Shown here piece by piece: positions 35,420-44,158 of a DNA stretch of 64,000 nucleotides. The notes under the pieces were generated by a model. It saw only the letters and a program-made list of their open reading frames with translations, had not been told where the DNA came from and made no database searches. The position numbers and the translations under genes were made by a program. The first letter of the stretch is position 1. Every line of letters starts with the position of its first letter. The DNA lies in assembly GCF_002887595.1 (NCBI RefSeq), contig NZ_PEBU01000001.1:124001-188000 (forward strand). The letters run 5' to 3'. The DNA is from Bowmanella denitrificans (GTDB lineage: Bacteria; Pseudomonadota; Gammaproteobacteria; Enterobacterales; Alteromonadaceae).

Positions 35420-36331
35420 TCACAGGCTTAACGCCGAAACCAGCACAGAACGCTGCATTTTCAGACACTCCCACAATGCACTGGCTACCGGACCAACGGG
35501 CCGGTCAGATCTGCGGGCGACAACCAGTTGTTCATGACTGCCCTTTAAAAAATCACCGCTGAGCAGGTGCAATTTTCCCTGCCGAATTTCATCTTCAACC
35601 AGATAGCGGGGTAAATGGCCCCATGCCAAACCATGCAGAATGACCTCCTTTTTCATCAGGTGATCGGCGACCGAGCAGCGGGGTGCGCCGGGTACTAAAA
35701 AGTGGTCATTTGGCGGTGAGTGGTTAGCAGTATCCCGTATTACACATTGTGTCAGGTGTTGCATCTGTTGCGGGCGAATATCCGCTGTCACGGCAAAGGG
35801 CAAAAAACCTGGGGCGGCCACCGGAACAAACTGAATTCTTCCTAAGGATAACCATTCCAGGCGCGGGTCATTGGTATTCACCTGATGAAAAATCAAATCG
35901 GCCTGCTCGTCATGCAAACGCTCCTCAGGCCCTGATACAGCTTCAAAATATAAGCTCAGCCTGGTGGCTGCCTGCCCGGCAAAAAAGTCACTTAGCCAGG
36001 CCAGCAACACAGGGCGTGGGCAAAAGTCCCCCAGGACAATGCGCAGCTCGGTTTCGGTCCCCATCGCCAACTGGCTGGCATGCAGACTTAGTCTTTCTGC
36101 TTCCTGCAACAATAGCTGTGCCCGCTGATTAAAGTCGAGGCCCGCCTGAGTTGGCTTAACCTTGTAGCCATTTCTGTCCAGCAGCGAAAATCCTAACTGC
36201 TTTTCCAGTTTACCTACCGCGGCAAAAACCGCAGGATGCGAGCGGTTTAAGCGGCTGGCGGCGGCCTGAAATCCACCGGCCAGGATGACCGCATTGAAAC
36301 ATTGAAGGTCGTGAAGGGTAAAGGCCGACAT
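35420..36331 (-). CDS. LysR-family transcriptional regulator
   Basis: A 303-residue LysR protein: winged HTH at about 5-64 (GGFQAAASRLNRSHPAVFAAVGKLEKQL) and a periplasmic-binding-like effector domain from residue 90. It is divergent from the alpha/beta hydrolase gene with 131 bases between; an inverted repeat in this gap is a plausible site. The hydrolase is therefore its likely target. The inducer is unknown. Confidence 0.9.
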   Translation of the reverse strand: MSAFTLHDLQCFNAVILAGGFQAAASRLNRSHPAVFAAVGKLEKQLGFSLLDRNGYKVKPTQAGLDFNQRAQLLLQEAERLSLHASQLAMGTETELRIVLGDFCPRPVLLAWLSDFFAGQAATRLSLYFEAVSGPEERLHDEQADLIFHQVNTNDPRLEWLSLGRIQFVPVAAPGFLPFAVTADIRPQQMQHLTQCVIRDTANHSPPNDHFLVPGAPRCSVADHLMKKEVILHGLAWGHLPRYLVEDEIRQGKLHLLSGDFLKGSHEQLVVARRSDRPVGPVASALWECLKMQRSVLVSALSL

Positions 36332-36348
36332 GTCAATTTTTCCTACAG

Positions 36349-36373
36349 TGATATTAAAAACTTTGTAATATCA
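36349..36373. promoter_or_regulatory. Inverted repeat, likely LysR operator
   Basis: TGATATTA and TAATATCA (8-base perfect arms, 9-base centre) lie 18 bases upstream of the lysR start and 90 bases upstream of the hydrolase start. The T-N-A core of a LysR box is present. Confidence 0.5.
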
Positions 36374-36462
36374 ATAGAAAATGAATGCAATCAGAATTCC
36401 TGCCTGACTTGGCTGAAGAGTCTCTCTGCTAAGTCATCCATTAACATTGCAGGAAACAATCC

Positions 36463-37260
36463 ATGAACCAATTACGCGCTTTCTTGACCGGTGATGACTG
36501 TGAGATTGCCTTTCAAATTGAAGGCCCGACCAACAAACCCGTCCTGATGCTTTCCAACTCTATCGCTACCACGATGCAGATGTGGAAAGAGCTCATACCT
36601 TTACTGCGTTCGCACTTTCGCATTCTACGCTATGACGCCCGTGGTCACGGGGCTTCCGGTGTACCGGCTGGTGGCTATGGATTGGACCGGCTGGGCCGGG
36701 ATGCACTGGAACTGATGGACCATCTGCAACTGAATGACGTGCACTTTTGCGGCTTGTCCTTAGGTGGCTTTGTTGGCCAGTGGTTAGGTATTCACGCTCC
36801 GCATCGACTGGCCAGCCTGATACTGGCAAACACCTCTTCCTACCTGGGACCTGCGCCACAATGGGACAGCAAAATCCGCGGAGTATTAGCTGCGAAAACC
36901 ATACAGGAGACCGCCACAGGCTTTATCAATAACTGGTTTTCCAGTGGCACCAGGCAGACCCAAGCCACCAGAGTTGAGGAGTTCTACCATGACCTATTGA
37001 CGCTCTCTACGCAGGGTATTGCCGCCAACCTGGCAGCCGTGCGCGACACGGACATGCGTCGCACCGTCAGCCTGATAGAACTTCCCACTCTGATTATTGC
37101 TGGTCGGCACGATCCAGTGACGCTTGCCAGTCATAGTGAACTGATGGCCAGCACAATATCCAATGCCAGACTGATGACCTTCGAAGCCGTGCATATGACG
37201 CCGGTGGAGCAGCCTGAAGCTTTTGCTAAGGCCCTTGTGGATTTTATCAATAATGGGTAG
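36463..37260 (+). CDS. Alpha/beta hydrolase, 3-oxoadipate enol-lactonase-like
   Basis: A 265-residue alpha/beta hydrolase. The nucleophile elbow is CGLSLGGFVGQW with Ser99; the oxyanion region is near LSNSIATTMQMW (30-41), typical of the PcaD group; the acid is in GRHDPVT (about 212) and the base in VHMTPVEQP (about 245). The closest named family is 3-oxoadipate enol-lactonase, but no other protocatechuate gene is nearby, so the true ester or lactone substrate is open. The start ATG follows CAGGAAACAATCC. Confidence 0.82.
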   Translation: MNQLRAFLTGDDCEIAFQIEGPTNKPVLMLSNSIATTMQMWKELIPLLRSHFRILRYDARGHGASGVPAGGYGLDRLGRDALELMDHLQLNDVHFCGLSLGGFVGQWLGIHAPHRLASLILANTSSYLGPAPQWDSKIRGVLAAKTIQETATGFINNWFSSGTRQTQATRVEEFYHDLLTLSTQGIAANLAAVRDTDMRRTVSLIELPTLIIAGRHDPVTLASHSELMASTISNARLMTFEAVHMTPVEQPEAFAKALVDFINNG

Positions 37261-37294
37261 GCAATAATCAGACACATAGGTGGTATAAAAACCG

Positions 37295-37325
37295 CCCCCT
37301 TGCCGTCGATAAAATAGTAAGGGGG
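37295..37325 (+). promoter_or_regulatory. Hairpin pairing with the ribosome binding site of the next gene
   Basis: CCCCCTT (37295-37301) is exactly complementary to AAGGGGG (37319-37325), which is the ribosome site four bases before the ATG at 37330. The 17-base loop is A/T-rich. Such a stem would lower translation unless opened. Confidence 0.4.
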
Positions 37326-37329
37326 TAGT

Positions 37330-38316
37330 ATGCAAGTCACATATTATCAGGCGGAATTGACACTGGCGCAGCAGCGGGATTATCGGCAGGAGCGTCAGGT
37401 ACTATTTAATCCTAATCCAAGCGCAGGAGCCTCTGTAGCAGAGATGCCCAGTCTGTTGCCAGCAACAGGCACTGGCATTACGCAGCCTGCTGCCGCAGAG
37501 CGCAGCAATGACGGACAGGAAATAGACGCAGACTACCGTCAGAGCATCAAAAAACGTCTGATTGAATTACTCAGTGGTAAGAAGTTGGACTGGTACAGCG
37601 CCAATATGCAGCCAGCACAAGGCTCAAGTCAGGCTGATACCATGCCAGACAAGGCAGACAAGGCAGACAAGGTACAGCGTCAGTTACTGATAGTTGAACG
37701 CACCCATGATTACCAGGCCTATCAACTGGGTCTGGCCATGACAATAAATACCGCCGCTGGTGAAACCCTTTCACTTAATGCTGAGCTTTACTGGCAGCAA
37801 TTAAATGTGCACGAGCAAACCTTAATGATGACCCAGGCACAGTTGCAGGACCCACTGGTGCTGAATTTCGACTGGCGGGCGGTGGAATTTAGCGGCCACA
37901 CTGGTTTTGATCTGGACTAGGATGGTAATGCTGATCGCCTCCCTACACCTGTTGGCAACAGTGGTTATCTGATTCTGGATCGCAATCAAAACGCAAAAAT
38001 GGATGGCGCGCCTGAGTTGCTTGGCTTGCAAAGCGGCGATGCCTGGGCGGATATGCATGCCATGGACCAAAACCATGACGGCTGGCTGGACAGTCGCGAC
38101 AGCCAGTTCCAGCAACTTTACTGGTGGCAGCCGGGCACTGGCAGGATCTTTTCCCTTGCCCAGATGCAAGTCAATGGCTTGCTATTGCAAGGTGCCGACA
38201 CACAGGCAGTGATAGCCCCGAATGGCGAGAGTCAGGCCAGGCTCAGACGCAGCGGGGCCTTTATTCACCACAACAACCAGTTAGGCTTAATGCAACAGTT
38301 TGATTTTTATGTTTAA
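37330..38316 (+). pseudogene. EF-hand-like protein interrupted by an in-frame amber codon
   Basis: The ATG at 37330 opens a frame that reaches TAG at 37918 (codon 197) and then continues in the same frame to 38316, giving 328 sense codons in all. The stop falls inside a Ca-binding type loop (FDLD-stop-DGNADRLPT), and the second half contains more D-x-N/D-x-D-G loops (DRNQNAKMDGAPELLG; MDQNHDGWLDSRDS). Related proteins have this run uninterrupted, so a single base change (for example CAG or GAG to TAG) is likely. Either a young pseudogene or, less likely, amber read-through. No signal peptide is seen. Confidence 0.8.
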
Positions 38317-38447
38317 ACAACGTCAGCACAAGACCAGTACAATTGACGCCAGATAACAAGTTAAGGTCTAATCTTGACTCAGATTGTCTGATTTAGCGCC
38401 GAGGCCCAGCCAATAACTCGCTGGCCCCGAAATACCAAGGAGAGAGC

Positions 38448-39554
38448 ATGAAAAGCCTGGTCGGCATCACCAGCATACTAATGTTGCTGCTGGCAGGTGG
38501 CTGCAGCACCTCACCATCTGATCCCGTTACTCAACGAACACCTCATCCTTTTTGCGCATTGCCCAACGACATGGCCAAACGCCTCGATCAGGCACTGGCA
38601 GAGGAGTATCAGCAAGGTACCTTCAGCGGCACCGTACTGATTAGCCGTCAGCAACAGCAAGTGCTGGATTGCAGTTACGGTGAGGCGGATAAAAAAGGCC
38701 AGCAATTAAATAACGATCAGACCCTCAGTGATATTGGCTCAATTGCCAAAACCTTCACTGCCGCTGCCGTTTTACTTTTACAGGCAGAGGGCCAGTTGCA
38801 GTTATCAGACTCTGTCGGGCATTTCTATGCAGATGCCCCAACAGACAAGCAAGATATCAGTATATTGCAACTGCTGACCCACCAAAGTGGGCTGGATAAT
38901 TTTCACAACAATTCTGACTTTGAGGCCATAAGCCGCGAACAGGCCGAGCAGCGTATTTTAGCTATGCCGCTAATTAGCCCGCCGGGCAGTGATATTGCTT
39001 ACTCCAACGCTGCCTATACCTTGCTGGCGGCCATAGTGGAACGCGTCAGCGGTCAGACGTTTGAACAATTTGTGCAGCAACGTTTGCTCAGCCCCCTGGC
39101 GCTGCGCAGTACCGGCTTTTATACCGACCCACGCCTGAACAGCCAACCTATTGCCAAGGGCTATGGCGGACAGCACAGTGGTGAGCGCACCTACGATAAA
39201 CCTTTGACCTGGGCCCTGAAAGGTGCCGGTGGCATGCTGTCCACCAGCAAAGATTTACAGCGTTGGTTCAGGGCATTGCAAGACAGTGAGCAATTACCTG
39301 CGGCACTGCGGCATCAGGTATTTTTGCCTGCCAATAAGAAATGGACCTTGGGTAACTGGGCCATCAGCGGGGCCAACGGTATGTCCATCTGGCAGATGGG
39401 CGGCAGCACAGACTTTGGCTATACCGCGCTGGTGCAGTATGTTCCTGAACGCGACCTGCTGATAGTACTGACACTCAACAGCTATTCAGACAAATATGCC
39501 AATGCCACTCACCACAGAATCAGCCGAAACCTGTTGCTGCCCTTACTGTTATAA
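38448..39554 (+). CDS. Serine beta-lactamase-like hydrolase, lipoprotein
   Basis: A 368-residue protein. The signal ends in LLLAGGC with lipid Cys19, so it is probably a lipoprotein. The class C/AmpH-like serine hydrolase fold has S-I-A-K with nucleophile Ser98 and Lys101, and the second motif Y-S-N at 184-186. The third motif is in the LKGAGGM region near 260. This family includes esterases and D-Ala peptidases; nothing marks it as an antibiotic-degrading enzyme. An AGGAGAG site precedes the start. Confidence 0.85.
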   Translation: MKSLVGITSILMLLLAGGCSTSPSDPVTQRTPHPFCALPNDMAKRLDQALAEEYQQGTFSGTVLISRQQQQVLDCSYGEADKKGQQLNNDQTLSDIGSIAKTFTAAAVLLLQAEGQLQLSDSVGHFYADAPTDKQDISILQLLTHQSGLDNFHNNSDFEAISREQAEQRILAMPLISPPGSDIAYSNAAYTLLAAIVERVSGQTFEQFVQQRLLSPLALRSTGFYTDPRLNSQPIAKGYGGQHSGERTYDKPLTWALKGAGGMLSTSKDLQRWFRALQDSEQLPAALRHQVFLPANKKWTLGNWAISGANGMSIWQMGGSTDFGYTALVQYVPERDLLIVLTLNSYSDKYANATHHRISRNLLLPLLL

Positions 39555-39587
39555 GTTCAAGTATCACCATCAAGGAGAAGTATCAGC

Positions 39588-40193
39588 ATGGAAATATTGG
39601 CGCTTAGTGGTCTGCTGGCCTGCCTTTGGATGTGTTTTGGTGTTGCGCTGGCAGCCAATTTTTACCCCGGTTACAGCCATCGCCGCCAGTTCTGCAGTGA
39701 ACTGGGGGCAGCCGGAAGCCCGACACAAAAGCTGTCGCCGCGGATCAACAACTATCCGCTAGGATTTATGTTTGTCCTGTTTGGACTTTATATCCTGCTG
39801 TTACCGGATGGTGCTGCCGCACTGCAATGGATGGGCGTAATGATTGTGCTGCATGGCCTGGCCACCTGGGTGGCGGGCTGGTTCCCGATGGATGCCGACC
39901 CCTACACGCTATCGCCAAGTTTGCACTGCAATATTCACTCCTATGCGGGCCTGCTGATGTTACTGAGCTTATTAGTTGCCCCGCTGTTAAGTTTTTTGTT
40001 ACCGGCCAACCAATATCTGCCAGGGGCGTTTAAATGGTTTTCACTGCTTTGCGTGGTTGCCACTGTGCTGTTCAGTGTCACACTGGCTAAGGCCTATAAA
40101 GCCAAAACCCAGCCAGGATTACACCAACGTTTAAGCTATGGCGCCCAGTTGTTGTGGCTGGGAGGGCTGTCCCTGCAACTTTGGCTGGGCTGA
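39588..40193 (+). CDS. DUF998-family membrane protein
   Basis: A 201-residue protein with about six hydrophobic segments (about 4-24, 58-75, 80-97, 117-137, 147-165, 182-199). The pattern and the acidic GWFPMDADP motif near residue 97 match DUF998 integral membrane proteins, whose function is unknown. It lies 34 bases after the serine hydrolase gene and could be co-transcribed with it. Confidence 0.75.
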   Translation: MEILALSGLLACLWMCFGVALAANFYPGYSHRRQFCSELGAAGSPTQKLSPRINNYPLGFMFVLFGLYILLLPDGAAALQWMGVMIVLHGLATWVAGWFPMDADPYTLSPSLHCNIHSYAGLLMLLSLLVAPLLSFLLPANQYLPGAFKWFSLLCVVATVLFSVTLAKAYKAKTQPGLHQRLSYGAQLLWLGGLSLQLWLG

Positions 40194-40340
40194 TACCTGA
40201 CGATTGTTTATAGGGCAATAACGACCAGGCAATAGCATAAAACGGCTAAAAATATTGCCTGAGCTGTCGAACCTGTGCGGTTGGCTTCGACTATAACAAG
40301 AAAGTTGTCACGCTATTCTTAATCGAAACAGGAGAACCCC

Positions 40341-40793
40341 ATGTCAGGCAATACCATACGTCTTCATCGCGTGCTTCGCGCCGCACCAGATAAAGTTTAC
40401 CGCGCCTTTATTGACCCCGATGCCATGGTCAAGTGGTTACCGCCGCACGGCTTTACCGGCAAGGTACATGAAATGGATGCCAAGGTCGGCGGTGGCTATA
40501 AAATGTCTTTTTGTAACTTTGCCACCGGCAAAAGCCACGCCTTTGGTGGCCGCTATCTGGAACTTAAGCCTGGTGAGCTGATCCGCTATACCGATCAGTT
40601 TGACGACCCAAACATGCCCGGCCAGATGCAGGTTACCGTTCAGTTGCGAGAAGTGCTGTGTGGTACCGAGCTCAACATCTTACAGGAAGGGCTGCCCGAG
40701 GCGATCCCAACGGAATTTTGCTATGCGGGCTGGCAGGAGTCGCTGGCGCTGCTGGCCTTGCTGGTAGAAGCCGACATTCCGGATCAGGATTAA
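40341..40793 (+). CDS. SRPBCC/AHSA1-family protein
   Basis: A 150-residue START-like lipid/ligand-binding fold of the AHSA1 group: RVLRAAPDKVYRAFIDPDAMVKWLPPHG at the start, G-G-x-Y-K-M-S-F in the middle, GWQESLALLALLVE helix at the end. In bacteria these small proteins are usually of unknown role; some are linked to stress or to ArsR regulators, but none is next to it. It is followed by a clear terminator. Confidence 0.85.
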   Translation: MSGNTIRLHRVLRAAPDKVYRAFIDPDAMVKWLPPHGFTGKVHEMDAKVGGGYKMSFCNFATGKSHAFGGRYLELKPGELIRYTDQFDDPNMPGQMQVTVQLREVLCGTELNILQEGLPEAIPTEFCYAGWQESLALLALLVEADIPDQD

Positions 40794-40806
40794 GCCATAA
40801 TCGAAT

Positions 40807-40837
40807 GACAAAGGCGCAAAGATATGCGCCTTTTGTC
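40807..40837 (+). terminator. Rho-independent terminator after the SRPBCC gene
   Basis: GACAAAGGCGCA and TGCGCCTTTTGTC form a nearly perfect stem (one bulged base) around AAGATA, with a T run in the right arm. Confidence 0.7.
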
Positions 40838-40961
40838 GACAATCTACACTATTATCCCTAAGTCTGATGCCAAAATACCGCCACTTTGTCTACAGTTGCA
40901 TAATAATTATTCAGCCCTAGCCTTAAAACGGGGCCAACCCTGCAACCAGAGTAATCAGACC

Positions 40962-42854
40962 ATGTCCTATCAAAGTGAATACCAACGAGCCTTAGACGAT
41001 CCGCAGGCTTTCTGGCGTGACCAAGCCGCCAACCTGCCCTGGTATCAAGCGCCCCGGCAGATACTCAGTAAGGATGAAAACGGTATGCACAGGTGGTTTG
41101 CCGACGGCAGTATGAACACCGCTTATATGGCATTGGACTGGCATGTGCAGCAGGGCCGGGGGGAACAGCTTGCGGTGATCTACGATTCTCCGGTCAGCGG
41201 GCAAAAACTCAAGCTCAGCTATGCGGATTTACTCGAACAGGTTACCTTGTTTGCCGGGGTGCTGAAAGCCAGGGGGGTGGAAAAAGGCGATCGGGTCGTG
41301 ATCTATATGCCCATGGTGCCAGAGGCACTTGTCGCCATGCTGGCGGTTGCCCGGTTGGGCGCCATTCATTCAGTGGTGTTTGGTGGCTTCGCTCCCCATG
41401 AGTTGGCATTACGTATCGACGATGCACAGCCCAAGATTGTGGTGTCGGCATCCTGTGGAATCGAAGTCAATAAAATCATCGAATACAAACCTATGCTGGA
41501 TGCCGCCATAGAAAGGGCCACCCATAAGCCGCTGCACTGTATTGTAATGGCCCGCGAACAAGCACCTGCAAAGCTTATACCCGGGCGCGACCTGGACTGG
41601 CATGAGGCAATGTCAGATGCCAAAGCCGCTGACTGCGTGCCGGTGCAGGGCAGCGACCCTTTATATATTCTGTACACCTCAGGTACCACCGGTAAGCCGA
41701 AAGGGGTTATCAGAGACAATGGCGGCCACGCCGTAGCGCTGAAGTACTCTATGCAGGCTATCTACAATATGCGCCCGGGGGAGGTGTTCTGGGCCGCCTC
41801 GGATGTCGGTTGGGTGGTGGGCCATTCCTACATTGTGTACGGCCCATTACTGGCTGGTTGCACTACAGTGCTGTACGAAGGCAAGCCGGTTAAAACGCCG
41901 GATGCCGGGGCATTCTGGCGGGTAGTGCAAGAATACGGGGTCAAAGCACTGTTTGCAGCGCCCACCGCATTTCGTGCCATCAAAAAAGAAGATCCCGAAG
42001 CGCGCACGCTGGCGCGCTACAATCTTGGCCGCTTACAGACAATCTTTATGGCTGGTGAACGGCTGGATCCCCCGACCTATGACTGGGTGGTGCAACATAC
42101 GGGTAAACCTGTGGTTGATCATTGGTGGCAAACCGAAACCGGCTGGGCTATTTGTGCTAACCCGGTTGGTATTGAAAACATGCCGCCCAAACCCGGCTCT
42201 GCCACGCTGCCGGTCCCCGGCTTTGATGTGCAGATTCTGGATGGTGCAGGACAAGCACTGCCACCTGGTCAGCAAGGTGCTATCGCCATTAAGTTACCTT
42301 TGCCTCCAGGCTGTCTGCCCAGTATTTGGGGCAACCATGAACGTTTCTGTGCCGGCTATCTGCGTGATTATCCGGGTTACTACTGTTCAGGCGACGGGGG
42401 CTACAAGGACAATGACGGTTATGTCTTTATTATGGGCCGCACCGATGATGTGATTAACGTGGCCGGACACCGGCTGTCCACCGGTGAAATGGAAGAAATT
42501 CTGGCCGCCCACCCTGCTGTAGCGGAATGCAGTGTTATCGGTATTCAGGACGATCTTAAAGGCCAGGTGCCGGTCGGGTTGGTGCTACTCAAAGACGGTG
42601 TGCAAATAGATGAGCAACAATTACAGGACGAACTAGTGGTTATGGTACGCAGTGAAATCGGCCCTATTGCCTGTTTCCAGCGGGCGCTTATTGTGCAGCG
42701 CCTGCCCAAAACCCGCTCGGGTAAAATACTGCGCAAATTGTTGCGGCAAATTGCCGATGGCCAGGACTACACTGTACCTTCCACTATTGACGATCCTGCC
42801 AGCCTGGCTGAAATTGAAGGCCTGATGCGGCAACGCGGACTGGCCAGGGTCTGA
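40962..42854 (+). CDS. prpE: Propionyl-CoA synthetase (acetyl-CoA synthetase family)
   Basis: Activates propionate with ATP and CoA. The ATG at 40962 gives MSYQSEYQRALDDPQAFW and 630 residues, as in PrpE; the longer frame from 40824 is not needed. The AMP-binding motif YILYTSGTTGKPKG lies near 240-253, the PrpE-type WAASDVGWVVGHSYIVYGPL follows, and the C-terminal lysine is in LPKTRSGKILRKLLR near 588, a site controlled by acetylation in this family. No other methylcitrate-cycle gene is nearby, so it stands alone. Confidence 0.92.
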   Translation: MSYQSEYQRALDDPQAFWRDQAANLPWYQAPRQILSKDENGMHRWFADGSMNTAYMALDWHVQQGRGEQLAVIYDSPVSGQKLKLSYADLLEQVTLFAGVLKARGVEKGDRVVIYMPMVPEALVAMLAVARLGAIHSVVFGGFAPHELALRIDDAQPKIVVSASCGIEVNKIIEYKPMLDAAIERATHKPLHCIVMAREQAPAKLIPGRDLDWHEAMSDAKAADCVPVQGSDPLYILYTSGTTGKPKGVIRDNGGHAVALKYSMQAIYNMRPGEVFWAASDVGWVVGHSYIVYGPLLAGCTTVLYEGKPVKTPDAGAFWRVVQEYGVKALFAAPTAFRAIKKEDPEARTLARYNLGRLQTIFMAGERLDPPTYDWVVQHTGKPVVDHWWQTETGWAICANPVGIENMPPKPGSATLPVPGFDVQILDGAGQALPPGQQGAIAIKLPLPPGCLPSIWGNHERFCAGYLRDYPGYYCSGDGGYKDNDGYVFIMGRTDDVINVAGHRLSTGEMEEILAAHPAVAECSVIGIQDDLKGQVPVGLVLLKDGVQIDEQQLQDELVVMVRSEIGPIACFQRALIVQRLPKTRSGKILRKLLRQIADGQDYTVPSTIDDPASLAEIEGLMRQRGLARV

Positions 42855-42873
42855 ACAAACAGTCGGGAGAAAA

Positions 42874-43275
42874 ATGTTTAACATCGAAGCTATAGACCAT
42901 CTGGTGTTGAGGGTCAGAGACTTATCCACCAGCATCGATTTCTACCAAAAGGTGCTGGGCTGTGACATGGTCAAGCGCCAGGAACATTTAGGTCTGGTGC
43001 ATCTGCGCGCCGGAACTTCCATGATCGATTTAATCAGCCTGGATGGCAAGCTGGGACGCTGGGGCGGCGCAGCAGCGCAAACAGAAGGACGCAATATGGA
43101 CCACCTATGCTTGCGTATTCACCCATTTGACGAAGCAGCCCTGATTAAACATCTTCGGGACTTTGACATTCAGCCGCTTGGCCCCGCTGAAGTTAACTTC
43201 GGTGCCAAAGGCGATGGTTTGTCATTGTACTTTACCGACCCCGATGGCAATGTCATTGAACTAAAGGAATCATAG
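42874..43275 (+). CDS. VOC-family (glyoxalase-fold) protein
   Basis: A 133-residue protein with two beta-alpha-beta-beta-beta modules: IDHLVLRVRDLSTSIDFYQKVLG at 7-29 and LYFTDPDGNVIELKES at the end. The metal ligands expected of the family are seen: His9, the His in MDHLCLRI and the C-terminal Glu. Substrate class cannot be told from sequence. It lies 19 bases after prpE, so it may be co-transcribed. Confidence 0.85.
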   Translation: MFNIEAIDHLVLRVRDLSTSIDFYQKVLGCDMVKRQEHLGLVHLRAGTSMIDLISLDGKLGRWGGAAAQTEGRNMDHLCLRIHPFDEAALIKHLRDFDIQPLGPAEVNFGAKGDGLSLYFTDPDGNVIELKES

Positions 43276-43373
43276 TCGCCAGGTTCAATCGAAAGCCTTC
43301 TACACCAATTTGCGCTTTCAGCAAGGGGCCAACATACTCAGGATAAGTCACTGACAAGGAAGTTACGCCCGCC

Positions 43374-44114
43374 ATGACCACAGACTATAACGGCATCGCC
43401 GCTGAATACCGCCGAGCCAAGCTGCACCCCTGGCGACAACATATTGAAATGTTTATGTTATCAGAACTGGTAGGCGACCTGAGTGGCATGCGGGTACTGG
43501 ATCTGGCCTGTGGTGAAGGTTTTCATACCCGAATGTTGCGTTATCGGGGCGCAGCACAGGTTATGGGGGTGGATATTTCCGCCGCCATGGTAGCACTGGC
43601 AAACGAGCAGGAAAGCAAACGCCCGCTGGGTATCGATTATATTCGCTGCGATGTGCGTGAACTGGCCCTGGCTAAGCAATTCGATCTGGTATTTGCCAGT
43701 TATTTGCTCAACTACGCTGAGTCTGCTGATGATCTTAGCCTGATGTGTCAGGTGGTGGCCGACCATCTGAAACCAGGCGGACGTTTTATTGGTATCAACA
43801 GTAACCCGGACTACAGTGGCGAGCTGCTCAGCATGCGCCCTTATGGTTTTACCCGTGACCCAGCCCCAACCGAAGAAGGCATGCCATTTAGTTACCGTTT
43901 CTTTTTACCCGGTGATCAGATGGTGGCCATTACCAATTATCATCTGAGTCGTCAGACCCATGAACAGGCCTTTAAACAAGCCGGGCTAACAGAATTGCAG
44001 TGGCTGGAAGTACAGGTGTCCCCCGCCGCCCAGGCAGATTATCTGCCTGGTTACTGGGATGCCTTTATTCAATACAAGCCGGTGGTGTGTTTCCAAAGCC
44101 ACCGGATATCCTAG
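43374..44114 (+). CDS. Class I SAM-dependent methyltransferase
   Basis: A 246-residue methyltransferase. The SAM motif I is VLDLACGEGFHTRML at about 41-55, the acidic residue ending strand 2 is in GVDISAAM, and motif post-I is in IRCDVREL; motif IV is FDLVFASYLLNYAES. It resembles UbiE/phenol-type small-molecule methyltransferases in the central part, without specific substrate clues. Monocistronic, preceded by AAGGAAG. Confidence 0.85.
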   Translation: MTTDYNGIAAEYRRAKLHPWRQHIEMFMLSELVGDLSGMRVLDLACGEGFHTRMLRYRGAAQVMGVDISAAMVALANEQESKRPLGIDYIRCDVRELALAKQFDLVFASYLLNYAESADDLSLMCQVVADHLKPGGRFIGINSNPDYSGELLSMRPYGFTRDPAPTEEGMPFSYRFFLPGDQMVAITNYHLSRQTHEQAFKQAGLTELQWLEVQVSPAAQADYLPGYWDAFIQYKPVVCFQSHRIS

Positions 44115-44158
44115 GGGCTATTAATCTTTCAGGTATAGATTTCGTTCAAATCCAGCCC

